A stretch of DNA of 5,249 bases from Tissierellaceae bacterium (GTDB lineage Bacteria > Bacillota > Clostridia > Tissierellales > Tissierellaceae): contig JARICQ010000091.1 of the NCBI GenBank assembly GCA_029264075.1, positions 1 through 5,249 of the forward strand, read 5' to 3'. The translations under genes were made by a program, and so were the position numbers. Below, piece after piece: positions 1 to 5,249 of the stretch (positions are counted from its first letter, which is position 1; the number at the start of each line of letters is the position of its first letter). The notes under the pieces were generated by a model that ran no database searches, was not told the DNA's origin, and saw only the letters and a list, made by a program, of their open reading frames with translations.

Positions 1-194
1 GACTTTCAGGTGGTACAAATGCAGGAAAGATACATCTTTCAAATAAAGGAGTCCCTACCCTAGTCCTTGGAATACCAACGAGATATGTCCACACCCACTA
101 TGGATATGCTAGTTTCATAGATTTTCAGCAGACAGTAGACCTAGCTGTAGAGATAATTAAAAAGATGGATAGGGATGTTCTTGATTCTTTTTAG
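1..194 (+). CDS. M42-family metallo-aminopeptidase, C-terminal end (partial)
   Basis: Only the last 63 codons are present; the reading frame begins at base 3 and ends with TAG at 192-194. The visible protein begins LSGGTNAGKIHLSNKG, continues with GVPTLVLGIPTRYVHTHYG and ends in a short helix (DLAVEIIKKMDRDVLDSF). The glycine-rich GGT(D/N)AG segment, the 'G-x-P-T' turn and the RYxH motif, whose His is the last metal ligand in the family, are the C-terminal signature of peptidase family M42 (glutamyl aminopeptidase, FrvX/YsdC type). These are cytoplasmic, di-metal, tetrahedral aminopeptidases that trim peptides released by proteasome-like or ATP-dependent proteases. The family usually has Asp in GGTDAG, but here it is Asn. 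The gene is separated from the chaperone operon by its own promoter region, so they are probably not co-transcribed. The family call is firm; the substrate is unknown. Confidence 0.88.
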   Translation, partial: LSGGTNAGKIHLSNKGVPTLVLGIPTRYVHTHYGYASFIDFQQTVDLAVEIIKKMDRDVLDSF

Positions 195-294
195 TTAAAT
201 AAGGAGAAGGTATCTATAAAGATTTTGAGTTAAAGTTTGTAGAATAGTTCTCTTATTTTAAGCTTGATTTAATGGGTATATGTATAAATATAGA

Positions 295-323
295 TTGATT
301 TTTTAGGAGAATTATTATATAAT
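295..323 (+). promoter_or_regulatory. SigA-type promoter of the J-protein/clpB operon
   Basis: A -35 element TTGATT (295-300, five of six matches to TTGACA would require CA at the end; here four match) is followed after exactly 17 bases by a perfect -10 element TATAAT (318-323). Transcription is expected to begin near base 330, leaving an AT-rich leader of roughly 110 bases before the GTG start at 443. The CtsR operator lies immediately downstream of the predicted start, the right place for blocking initiation. A weaker second candidate, TTGATT (352-357) with TATAAA (376-381) and an 18-base spacer, lies just beyond the operator. The start site is inferred, not measured. Confidence 0.8.
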
Positions 324-332
324 ATAAGGGAA

Positions 333-349
333 GGTCAAAGAAGGTCAAA
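333..349 (+). promoter_or_regulatory. CtsR operator (tandem heptad)
   Basis: Two directly repeated GGTCAAA heptads (333-339 and 343-349) are separated by the three bases GAA. This matches the CtsR consensus RGTCAAA-NAN-RGTCAAA in every fixed position. CtsR is the Firmicute class III heat-shock repressor, which controls clp genes and leaves DNA on heat or protein stress. The site lies a few bases downstream of the predicted transcription start and so would block RNA polymerase. Its presence upstream of the J-protein gene indicates that the whole J-protein/clpB operon belongs to the CtsR regulon. No HrcA CIRCE inverted repeat is visible in this leader. Confidence 0.93.
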
Positions 350-430
350 TGTTGATTTAAAACTATAAATAAGAATATAAAATTAAATTTATAAATAATA
401 TTGGAATATATTCTCCTAATTAACTATGAA

Positions 431-435
431 AGGAG
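431..435 (+). promoter_or_regulatory. Ribosome binding site deciding the GTG start
   Basis: AGGAG (within GAAAGGAGTG) sits seven bases before the GTG at 443. This is the only good Shine-Dalgarno sequence near the start of the J-protein, and it places the start at the GTG, directly ahead of the conserved J-domain sequence FKDYYDTLGV. An upstream in-frame TTG at 401 has no such site and would include this Shine-Dalgarno inside the gene. A CTCCT at 413-417 is exactly complementary to the AGGAG and could pair with it. Confidence 0.85.
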
Positions 436-442
436 TGATTTT

Positions 443-1372
443 GTGGAGTTTAAAGATTATTATGACACACTAGGTGTTAAAAAAAATGCAAGTGAAGATG
501 AAATAAAAAAACAATATAGAAAACTAGCAAAAAAATATCATCCAGACTTACATCCTGATGATGACCAGGCCCAAGATAAATTTAAAGAGGTAAATGAAGC
601 ATATGAAGTTCTTGGAGACAAGGAAAAGAGAAAACAATACGATACATTTGGCTCAAGTGCAAACTTTTCAAATGGTCAAAACTTTGATCCATCTCAGTAC
701 GGATTTGGTGGAGAAAGTTATACTTACACTAGTGAGGGTGGAGACTTTAGTGATTTCTTCAATATGTTCTTTGGAGGTGGAGCTAGTAGTAGAAGCTCAT
801 CTAGGTCTGCAGGTGGATTTGATATAGGAGACTTGTTTGGAGGAGGAAGAGGTGCTAGAAGGGAGCCACAGCGACAGTCCTATGAATCTGAGCTGACTAT
901 AACTATAGATGAAGCCTATCACGGAGCCAATAAAAAAATGACATTTAGCATAGGTGGAGAAAATAAGCCTATAGATATAAAGATACCAGCTGGTATAGTC
1001 CCTGGAAAGAAACTGAGAGTAAAGGGTGAAAAATGGGGAGTAAGTGGAGATATTTTATTTAAAATAAATATAGAAGTGGGAAGGAAAAGCTTAGATGGAC
1101 TCAATGTAACTAAAAAACTAGATCTTTTCCCAGATGAAGCTGCCCTTGGTGGAAAAAAAGTAGTAGAGACCTTTGATGGAAGGATAAAGATAAATATACC
1201 AAAGGGAATTTCATCAGGTAAAAAAATAAGAATACCTAAAAAAGGATTTAAAGACATGAAGAAAAACATAGGAGATCTCTATATAGAAATAAATATAGTA
1301 ATACCAGAAGAACTGTCAGAGAAAGAAGTAGAATTATATGAAGAAATGAAGAAATTAAGAGAAGAAAAATAA
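443..1372 (+). CDS. Class B J-domain co-chaperone (DnaJ/CbpA-like, no zinc finger)
   Basis: The protein has 309 residues, close to the usual size of CbpA-type J-proteins. Residues 3-70 form the J-domain (YYDTLGV, then KKYHPDLHP with the invariant HPD at 33-35, then YEVLGD and KRKQYD), which stimulates the ATPase of DnaK. A Gly/Phe/Ser-rich linker follows at about 70-140, with repeats such as FFNMFFGGG and DIGDLFGGG. Residues 148-309 hold the two substrate-binding beta-sandwich domains (LTITIDEAYHGA; IPAGIVPGKKLRVKG; later LDLFPDEAALGGKKV and IPKGISSGKKIRI). There are no cysteines and no CxxCxGxG repeats, so this is not the full DnaJ. It is a cytoplasmic co-chaperone expected to deliver aggregated proteins to DnaK. 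It is the first gene of a CtsR-controlled operon, with clpB 22 bases downstream, so a role in DnaK-ClpB disaggregation is likely. The GTG start is chosen for its AGGAG site and fit to the J-domain N terminus. Confidence 0.93.
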   Translation: MEFKDYYDTLGVKKNASEDEIKKQYRKLAKKYHPDLHPDDDQAQDKFKEVNEAYEVLGDKEKRKQYDTFGSSANFSNGQNFDPSQYGFGGESYTYTSEGGDFSDFFNMFFGGGASSRSSSRSAGGFDIGDLFGGGRGARREPQRQSYESELTITIDEAYHGANKKMTFSIGGENKPIDIKIPAGIVPGKKLRVKGEKWGVSGDILFKINIEVGRKSLDGLNVTKKLDLFPDEAALGGKKVVETFDGRIKINIPKGISSGKKIRIPKKGFKDMKKNIGDLYIEINIVIPEELSEKEVELYEEMKKLREEK

Positions 1373-1394
1373 AAAAACAGGAGGAGAAAATCAT

Positions 1395-3974
1395 ATGGAT
1401 TTAAATAAATTTACTCAAAAAGCAGTAGAAGCAATTCAAAATTCACAAAGTGTGGCCATAAAAAATGGAAATCCTGAACTTCAAGAAATCCATATACATT
1501 ATGGCCTGATGAATGCAGATGAGGGACTCATTCCAAGAGTTCTATCTTATATGGGAGAAAACAAAGATCTAATATTGGCCGATGTGGAAAGGGAAATAGA
1601 CAAGCTTCCAAAACAATCTGGAGGCAGTGTATATGCTAGCCAAGCCTATACAAAGATACTTTTAAATTCCCAAGATGAAGCAGAAAAGTTTGGAGATGAA
1701 TATGTTGGAGTTGAGCATATTTATATTTCATTATTAAAAGAGAAAAATACAAGATCTGAAAAAATATTTAGAAATTACAATATAAATCTACAGAGATTTT
1801 TAGAGGCACTAAAAGAAATAAGGGGAAATCAAACTATTACTTCAGACAATCCAGAGTCTACCTATGAGGCCTTGGGAAGATTTGGAGTCGATCTGGTAGA
1901 AGAGGCCAAGAAGGGCAAGATGGACCCAGTAATAGGTAGGGACAATGAGATAAGAAATGTAATCAGGATAATATCTAGAAGAACAAAAAACAACCCAGTT
2001 CTAATAGGAGAACCTGGGGTAGGTAAGACTGCCATAGTAGAGGGACTTGCACAGAGAATAGTCAATGGCGATGTTCCAGAAGGTTTGAAAAATAAGTCCA
2101 TATTTTCTCTAGACATGGGAGCACTCATTGCGGGTGCCAAGTATAGGGGAGAGTTTGAAGAAAGACTAAAGGCTGTCCTATCAGAAATAGAAAAGTCTGA
2201 TGGAAGGATAATCTTGTTTATAGATGAGCTTCACAATATAGTAGGAGCAGGGAGGACAGATGGGGCAATGGATGCTTCAAACCTTTTAAAGCCAATGCTT
2301 GCGCGTGGGGAAGTTCATACTATAGGAGCTACTACTCTGGATGAATATAGAAAGTATATAGAAAAAGATGCAGCCCTTGAGAGAAGATTTCAAAATGTAA
2401 CTGTCCTAGAGCCAAATGTAGAGGATACTATTTCAATACTAAGAGGGCTTAAGGAAAAATATGAAATCCACCATGGTATTAGGATATCAGATGCTGCAGT
2501 AATAGCAGCAGCAACTCTTTCGGATAGATATATAACAGATAGGTTTCTTCCAGACAAGGCGATAGACTTAATGGATGAAGCCTCTGCTATGATAAGGACA
2601 GAGATAGATTCTATGCCTGCTGAGCTTGATGAAATAAGAAGAAGGATACTTCAGCTTGAAATAGAAAGAGAAGCCCTTAAGAAGGAAAGTGATGAGGCCT
2701 CCAAACAAAGACTTGAAAAACTTCAAAGAGAACTAAGTGATTTAAAGGAAGACTTTGATATAAAGAGAGCAAGATGGGAAGATGAAAAGCAGAGTATATC
2801 AAAGGTTAAAGATATAAAAGAAGAAATTGATCAGGTCAAGACACAGATTGAGCAGGCAGAGAGAAATTACGATCTTGAGAGACTATCAGAGCTCAAATAT
2901 GGCAAACTTGTAGAATTAGAAGAAAAGCTTAAAAGGGCAAATGAAAAGAATGAAAATGAAGAAAAAATGTTAAAAGAAGAAGTAGGAGAAGAGGAAATAG
3001 CAGAAGTAGTTTCAAAATGGACAGGTATACCTCTTACAAAATTGGTAGAGACAGAGAGGGAGAGACTATTAAATCTGGGAGAAATACTTCACCAAAGAGT
3101 AATAGGACAGGGAGAAGCTGTAGAGTCTGTCGTAGATGCTGTCCTCAGGGCTAGGGCTGGTATGAAGCAGGTAAATAGACCCATAGGTTCATTTATATTC
3201 CTAGGACCTACTGGGGTTGGTAAGACCGAACTGGCAAAGACACTTTCTGAGGCTTTATTTGACGATGAAAGAAATATGATAAGGATAGACATGAGTGAAT
3301 ATATGGAAAAACATACAGTATCTAGGCTTGTAGGAGCACCTCCAGGATATGTTGGATATGACGAAGGTGGTCAATTAACTGAAGCTGTAAGAAGGAAACC
3401 CTATTCAGTAATCTTATTTGATGAGATAGAAAAGGCCCATCCAGATGTATTTAATATACTCTTACAAATACTTGATGATGGAAGGCTTACAGACAATCAA
3501 GGAAGAACTGTAGACTTTAAAAATACAGTAATCATCATGACTTCCAATATAGGATCCAATTATTTAATTGAGGGCATCAGACCCAATGGAACTATAGATG
3601 AAAAAGCAAAAGACAAGGTAATGGATGAGATGAGAAGGCTTTTCCGTCCAGAATTCTTAAATAGGATAGACGAGATAGTCATGTTTAAACCTCTACAAAA
3701 AGAGGAAATATTCAAGATAATAGATATTCAGCTGGAAGATATAAAATCTAGGTTAGAGGATAGAATGATAGATATAGAACTGACAGACCAAGCCAAGGAG
3801 CTTATATTAAATAGCTCATATTCAATCCAGTATGGTGCAAGACCTGTTAAGAGATTCCTACAAAAGAGTATAGAAACAGAAGTAAGTAGGATGATTATAA
3901 GAGGGGATTTAAAGGATAAGGACACTATAGTGATTGAAGTTGAAGATGGAGAGCTAAATATAAGTATTAAATAA
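1395..3974 (+). CDS. clpB: ATP-dependent disaggregase ClpB
   Basis: The 859-residue protein matches the normal ClpB length. In order it shows: an N-domain (about 1-145, starting MDLNKFTQKAVEAI); a first AAA+ domain with Walker A GEPGVGKT (205-212), pore-loop KYRG (249-252), Walker B ending in DE (277-278) and arginine pair R330/R331; a long charged coiled-coil M-domain (about 400-525, including LSELKYGKLVELEEKL) that marks ClpB and distinguishes it from ClpC/ClpA/ClpE; and a second AAA+ domain with Walker A GPTGVGKT (604-611), pore-loop GYVG (651-654), Walker B LFDE (674-677), sensor-1 N718, arginine finger R757 and sensor-2 GAR (814-816). No ClpP-docking IGF-type loop is apparent. It acts in the cytoplasm as a hexamer that extracts polypeptides from aggregates with DnaK and a J-protein; the co-transcribed J-protein is the obvious partner. 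AGGAGGAG (1379-1386) precedes the ATG by eight bases. All catalytic residues are intact. Confidence 0.98.
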   Translation: MDLNKFTQKAVEAIQNSQSVAIKNGNPELQEIHIHYGLMNADEGLIPRVLSYMGENKDLILADVEREIDKLPKQSGGSVYASQAYTKILLNSQDEAEKFGDEYVGVEHIYISLLKEKNTRSEKIFRNYNINLQRFLEALKEIRGNQTITSDNPESTYEALGRFGVDLVEEAKKGKMDPVIGRDNEIRNVIRIISRRTKNNPVLIGEPGVGKTAIVEGLAQRIVNGDVPEGLKNKSIFSLDMGALIAGAKYRGEFEERLKAVLSEIEKSDGRIILFIDELHNIVGAGRTDGAMDASNLLKPMLARGEVHTIGATTLDEYRKYIEKDAALERRFQNVTVLEPNVEDTISILRGLKEKYEIHHGIRISDAAVIAAATLSDRYITDRFLPDKAIDLMDEASAMIRTEIDSMPAELDEIRRRILQLEIEREALKKESDEASKQRLEKLQRELSDLKEDFDIKRARWEDEKQSISKVKDIKEEIDQVKTQIEQAERNYDLERLSELKYGKLVELEEKLKRANEKNENEEKMLKEEVGEEEIAEVVSKWTGIPLTKLVETERERLLNLGEILHQRVIGQGEAVESVVDAVLRARAGMKQVNRPIGSFIFLGPTGVGKTELAKTLSEALFDDERNMIRIDMSEYMEKHTVSRLVGAPPGYVGYDEGGQLTEAVRRKPYSVILFDEIEKAHPDVFNILLQILDDGRLTDNQGRTVDFKNTVIIMTSNIGSNYLIEGIRPNGTIDEKAKDKVMDEMRRLFRPEFLNRIDEIVMFKPLQKEEIFKIIDIQLEDIKSRLEDRMIDIELTDQAKELILNSSYSIQYGARPVKRFLQKSIETEVSRMIIRGDLKDKDTIVIEVEDGELNISIK

Positions 3975-4010
3975 GGGCTAGGATTAGCTGGATAAATTAT
4001 ATGTAAAGAG

Positions 4011-4043
4011 AAAAAAGATTCTTCAATTTGAAGAATCTTTTTT
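4011..4043. terminator. Bidirectional intrinsic terminator between clpB and the YaaR gene
   Basis: A perfect 14-bp inverted repeat (AAAAAAGATTCTTC at 4011-4024; GAAGAATCTTTTTT at 4030-4043) encloses a 5-base loop AATTT. Read on the + strand the stem ends in six T followed by ATTTT, a normal Rho-independent tail for clpB, whose stop is 36 bases upstream. On the - strand the stem is followed by a T-rich tract as well (TTTTTT then CTCTTT), and the stop codon of the convergent gene lies only three bases before it. One hairpin therefore probably terminates both transcripts. Confidence 0.92.
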
Positions 4044-4046
4044 ATT

Positions 4047-4496
4047 TTAAGTATTGATATCCAGTAGTATCCCTTTGATATCATCAAGTCTTTTAAGTAT
4101 ATTGAGCCTTTTGTTTTCTATATCTAGAAAATCCTTTGTGAGTTCGTCGAGTTCTTGGTCTACCTTTTTTACCAGGCTATAAACCCTATGCCTTCCCCTT
4201 CTATCAAGGGAATTTTCTTTAAAAAACACATGGGAATTATTTACTGCAATATTTAAAAACTCCTTTACGAGTTTTTTATATTCAATTAAATCGTCAATAA
4301 AGAGCTTTTCAGACAATTTTTCTTGCTGGGACTCAATCTCAGTATATATAGAATTTAATTCAACCCTTATATTTTCCTGCTCAAGTTCATTTAACCTGAT
4401 CTTGAAAGTATCCTTGATAGCCTTTCTATCGACTGCCCTAGAGGCTTGAACAGGAGAAGTACTGCTAGTATTTTTAGTTCTTCCAACTCTTGACAT
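4047..4496 (-). CDS. YaaR family protein (DUF327)
   Basis: This 149-residue protein matches the YaaR/DUF327 family in size and pattern. It has a polar, Ser/Thr-rich N-terminal tail (1-22), a long helical region (25-70), the family segment LIEYKKLVKEFLNIAV (70-85), a conserved basic motif DRRGRHRVY (98-106), and a C-terminal helix pair ending in LDDIKGILLDINT. No signal peptide, membrane segment or cysteine is present, so it should be cytoplasmic. The family has no established biochemical function; yaaR of Bacillus subtilis lies among replication and signalling genes. Here the gene instead has a sigma-28-like promoter shared with a divergent partner, which hints at a motility link. An AGGTG Shine-Dalgarno (4505-4509, - strand) lies eight bases before the ATG. 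The family call is confident; the role is unknown. Confidence 0.9.
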   Translation of the reverse strand: MSRVGRTKNTSSTSPVQASRAVDRKAIKDTFKIRLNELEQENIRVELNSIYTEIESQQEKLSEKLFIDDLIEYKKLVKEFLNIAVNNSHVFFKENSLDRRGRHRVYSLVKKVDQELDELTKDFLDIENKRLNILKRLDDIKGILLDINT

Positions 4497-4503
4497 TTAA
4501 CCA

Positions 4504-4509
4504 CCACCT
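4504..4509 (-). promoter_or_regulatory. Ribosome binding site of the YaaR gene (AGGTGG variant)
   Basis: On the - strand the leader reads TAGGTGGTGGTTAA before the ATG. AGGTG pairs with the part of the 16S rRNA tail that complements the GGTG end of AGGAGGTGATC, a register shifted from the AGGAG sites of the other genes in this window. Spacing to the ATG is about eight bases, which supports the start at 4496. Confidence 0.65.
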
Positions 4510-4530
4510 ATATTTATATGTTATCATATA

Positions 4531-4556
4531 TTATCGGCAAATATAATAAAATAAAT
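4531..4556 (-). promoter_or_regulatory. Sigma-28 (SigD)-like promoter of the YaaR gene
   Basis: On the - strand, GCCGATAA (4538 down to 4531) is an exact match to the sigma-28 -10 consensus. The -35 part is weak: about 15 bases upstream the sequence is TATT rather than TAAA, with CTAT one base further on. Transcription would begin near 4524, giving a leader of about 28 bases that includes the AGGTGG ribosome site. A SigA reading (GATAAT as -10) is also possible. The exact -10 octamer and its mirrored partner favour sigma-28. Confidence 0.6.
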
Positions 4557-4562
4557 AGTTAC

Positions 4563-4589
4563 TTAAGTAAATTTAATTTTTGCCGATAT
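4563..4589 (+). promoter_or_regulatory. Sigma-28 (SigD)-like promoter of the helical-protein gene
   Basis: GCCGATAT (4582-4589) is the -10 consensus of Bacillus SigD promoters. A degenerate -35, TTAA (4563-4566) with a 15-base spacer or TAAG (4564-4567) with 14, takes the place of TAAA; a true TAAA at 4568-4571 is too close, at only 10 bases. The expected start near 4597 gives a leader of under 40 bases before the ATG at 4634. An overlapping TATAAT (4589-4594) could serve SigA, but no -35 is found 17 bases upstream (AGTAAA). Confidence 0.62.
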
Positions 4590-4633
4590 ATAATGATAAG
4601 GAAAGATAAATTCTCTTAGAGAGGAAAAATAAT

Positions 4634-5249
4634 ATGCAAATAGATTTAAGTATAAAAAACAATAGAATCGCAAATAATTATGCTCCAAGTCCAACTCTAC
4701 CCTTCAATGTAGAGGGAAAACTTGTGGAGAAAAATGGAAAAGATATTAAAATAGAAAAAACTATAGATGAGAAAACCTATGAATATTCTCTTAGGGTAAA
4801 AAATCAAGTGATGGAAAAAATAGGAGAAATTATCCAAGTAGATAAAAAAGATATAGTATCATATAGTGTAGAAGAGAAAAAAGAAGATCTAGGAAAAGAT
4901 GAAGATATAAATGTGGAAAAGGCCCTAAGAGATCTTGGGCTAAAGTATACAAGTGAAAATGTAAGGATGATAGAGGCCCTGGCGAGAAATGGGATCAAGA
5001 TAAGCAAGGGCAATGTAGACTCATATGTAAAGTCTAAAGAATATTTAAGGAAAATAACAGAGGATATAGACATTGAAAAGGCAATAAGACTAGGAGAAAT
5101 GGGTGTAAAGCTAGAAGACGAAAGCCTCCAAAGAATATCAGAGGCCCTAGATGGACTAGAAGATGAAAAGTTTTCAATCAAAAGATTTCTTAAGATAGAC
5201 AGGGACCTAAGTTATAAAGAAGCAGAAGACATATCAAAGGACCTGTATG
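4634..5249 (+). CDS. Helical-repeat protein of unknown function, possibly motility-related (5' partial, runs off the window)
   Basis: An open frame of 205 codons starts at ATG 4634 and continues past the right edge with no stop. AGAGG (4620-4624) lies nine bases before the ATG. The protein is very rich in Lys, Glu, Asp and Ile, with no signal peptide, membrane helix or cysteine. Residues 1-30 are polar with a Pro-containing stretch (NNYAPSPTLPFNVEG). Residues 24-85 look like a small beta-rich part. From about 94 on there are helical units of similar pattern: ALRDLGLKYTSENVRMIEAL, ARNGIKISKGNVDSYVKS and AIRLGEMGVKLEDESLQRISEAL. Such 'LG-(I/V)K-x-(S/T)-x-(E/G)-N-(V/I)' units resemble those in large clostridial proteins that I associate, from memory only, with DUF6240 or the N-terminal parts of FliK-like hook-length proteins. 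The sigma-28-like promoter fits a flagellar role. The frame is secure; the function is not recognised. Confidence 0.72.
   Translation, partial: MQIDLSIKNNRIANNYAPSPTLPFNVEGKLVEKNGKDIKIEKTIDEKTYEYSLRVKNQVMEKIGEIIQVDKKDIVSYSVEEKKEDLGKDEDINVEKALRDLGLKYTSENVRMIEALARNGIKISKGNVDSYVKSKEYLRKITEDIDIEKAIRLGEMGVKLEDESLQRISEALDGLEDEKFSIKRFLKIDRDLSYKEAEDISKDLY

Larger units (their letters stand above)
4521..4599. repeat. Imperfect inverted repeat in the divergent promoter region
   Basis: The left arm (4521-4541) and right arm (4579-4599) are 21 bases each and match as inverted copies at 17 positions: ten in a row (TTTGCCGATA), a six-base stretch with four mismatches, then GATAA. Between them, near but not exactly at the centre, is the perfect 12-bp palindrome TTACTTAAGTAA (4559-4570). 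Much of the symmetry comes from the two opposed sigma-28 -10 elements, but the match runs past them, so it could also be a binding site for a dimeric regulator. Confidence 0.75.

Noticed and set aside
197..258. Possible terminator for the M42 gene: AAATAAGGAGAA (197-208) against TTCTCTTATTT (248-258).
   Set aside because: The arms pair with one bulged G but are separated by about 39 bases and the stem is AT-rich with no clear T tract, so it does not look like an intrinsic terminator.
401..442. A 14-residue N-terminal extension of the J-protein from an in-frame TTG at 401.
   Set aside because: No ribosome site precedes the TTG, the extra residues do not match J-domain proteins, and a strong AGGAG sits inside the extension at the right distance from the GTG at 443.
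195..442. Small RNA, riboswitch or short gene in the region before the J-protein.
   Set aside because: Apart from the promoter, the CtsR site and the ribosome site, the stretch is AT-rich with no conserved structured element or credible short frame that I can recognise.
594..827. Open frame on the + strand in another phase inside the J-protein gene.
   Set aside because: It overlaps the J-domain and G/F linker coding sequence and its translation shows no domain-like pattern.
919..1269. Long open frame on the - strand inside the J-protein gene.
   Set aside because: It lies wholly within a well-supported gene; its Phe/Leu/Ser/Pro-rich content is the antisense image of Lys/Glu/Gly-rich coding sequence.
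1820..1880. Internal translation start producing a short ClpB without its N-domain, as in E. coli.
   Set aside because: No in-frame ATG or GTG preceded by a Shine-Dalgarno sequence is seen near the N-domain/AAA-1 boundary.
1862..2140. Open frames on the - strand within clpB (also 3089-3292 and 3728-4087).
   Set aside because: They are antisense to highly conserved ClpB domains or run through the terminator, and show no recognisable protein features.
4804..5181. Open frame on the - strand opposite the helical-protein gene.
   Set aside because: The + strand frame is longer, has a promoter and ribosome site and runs unbroken to the edge; the Ser/Leu/Phe-rich antisense frame is typical of a shadow.

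Overview
The window looks like chromosomal DNA of a low-GC, Gram-positive, probably Clostridia or Tissierellia-type Firmicute. The composition is strongly AT-rich, with heavy use of ATA (Ile) and AGA/AGG (Arg) codons, strong Shine-Dalgarno sequences, a CtsR-type heat-shock operator, a YaaR-family (DUF327) gene and SigD-like promoters. The species cannot be fixed from the sequence alone.

Left edge (1-194, + strand): the last 63 codons of an M42-family metallo-aminopeptidase. A 248-base control region (195-442) follows. It carries a near-consensus SigA promoter (TTGATT-N17-TATAAT) and, just after the predicted transcription start, a textbook CtsR operator made of two GGTCAAA heptads three bases apart.

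Centre (443-3974, + strand): a two-gene protein-disaggregation operon. The first gene encodes a class B J-domain co-chaperone (CbpA-like, no zinc finger) that starts at a GTG. The second, 22 bases on, encodes the full-length ClpB disaggregase. The J-protein is expected to load DnaK on aggregates and ClpB to thread the polypeptides out, both released from CtsR repression on heat stress. A strong hairpin terminator (14-bp perfect stem) closes the operon. It also lies directly behind the convergent gene on the other strand, so it probably works in both directions.

Right part (4047-5249): a YaaR/DUF327 gene on the - strand and the first 205 codons of an unrecognised, charged, helical protein on the + strand, transcribed divergently. 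The 137-base space between them holds an imperfect inverted repeat. Each of its arms contains a sigma-28 (SigD) -10 element: GCCGATAA facing the YaaR gene and GCCGATAT facing the other gene. This suggests both belong to a motility or late-flagellar regulon, and it is the most interesting part of the window. I found no mobile element, CRISPR array, tRNA or rRNA. Apart from the unrecognised helical protein, the genes are of known families.
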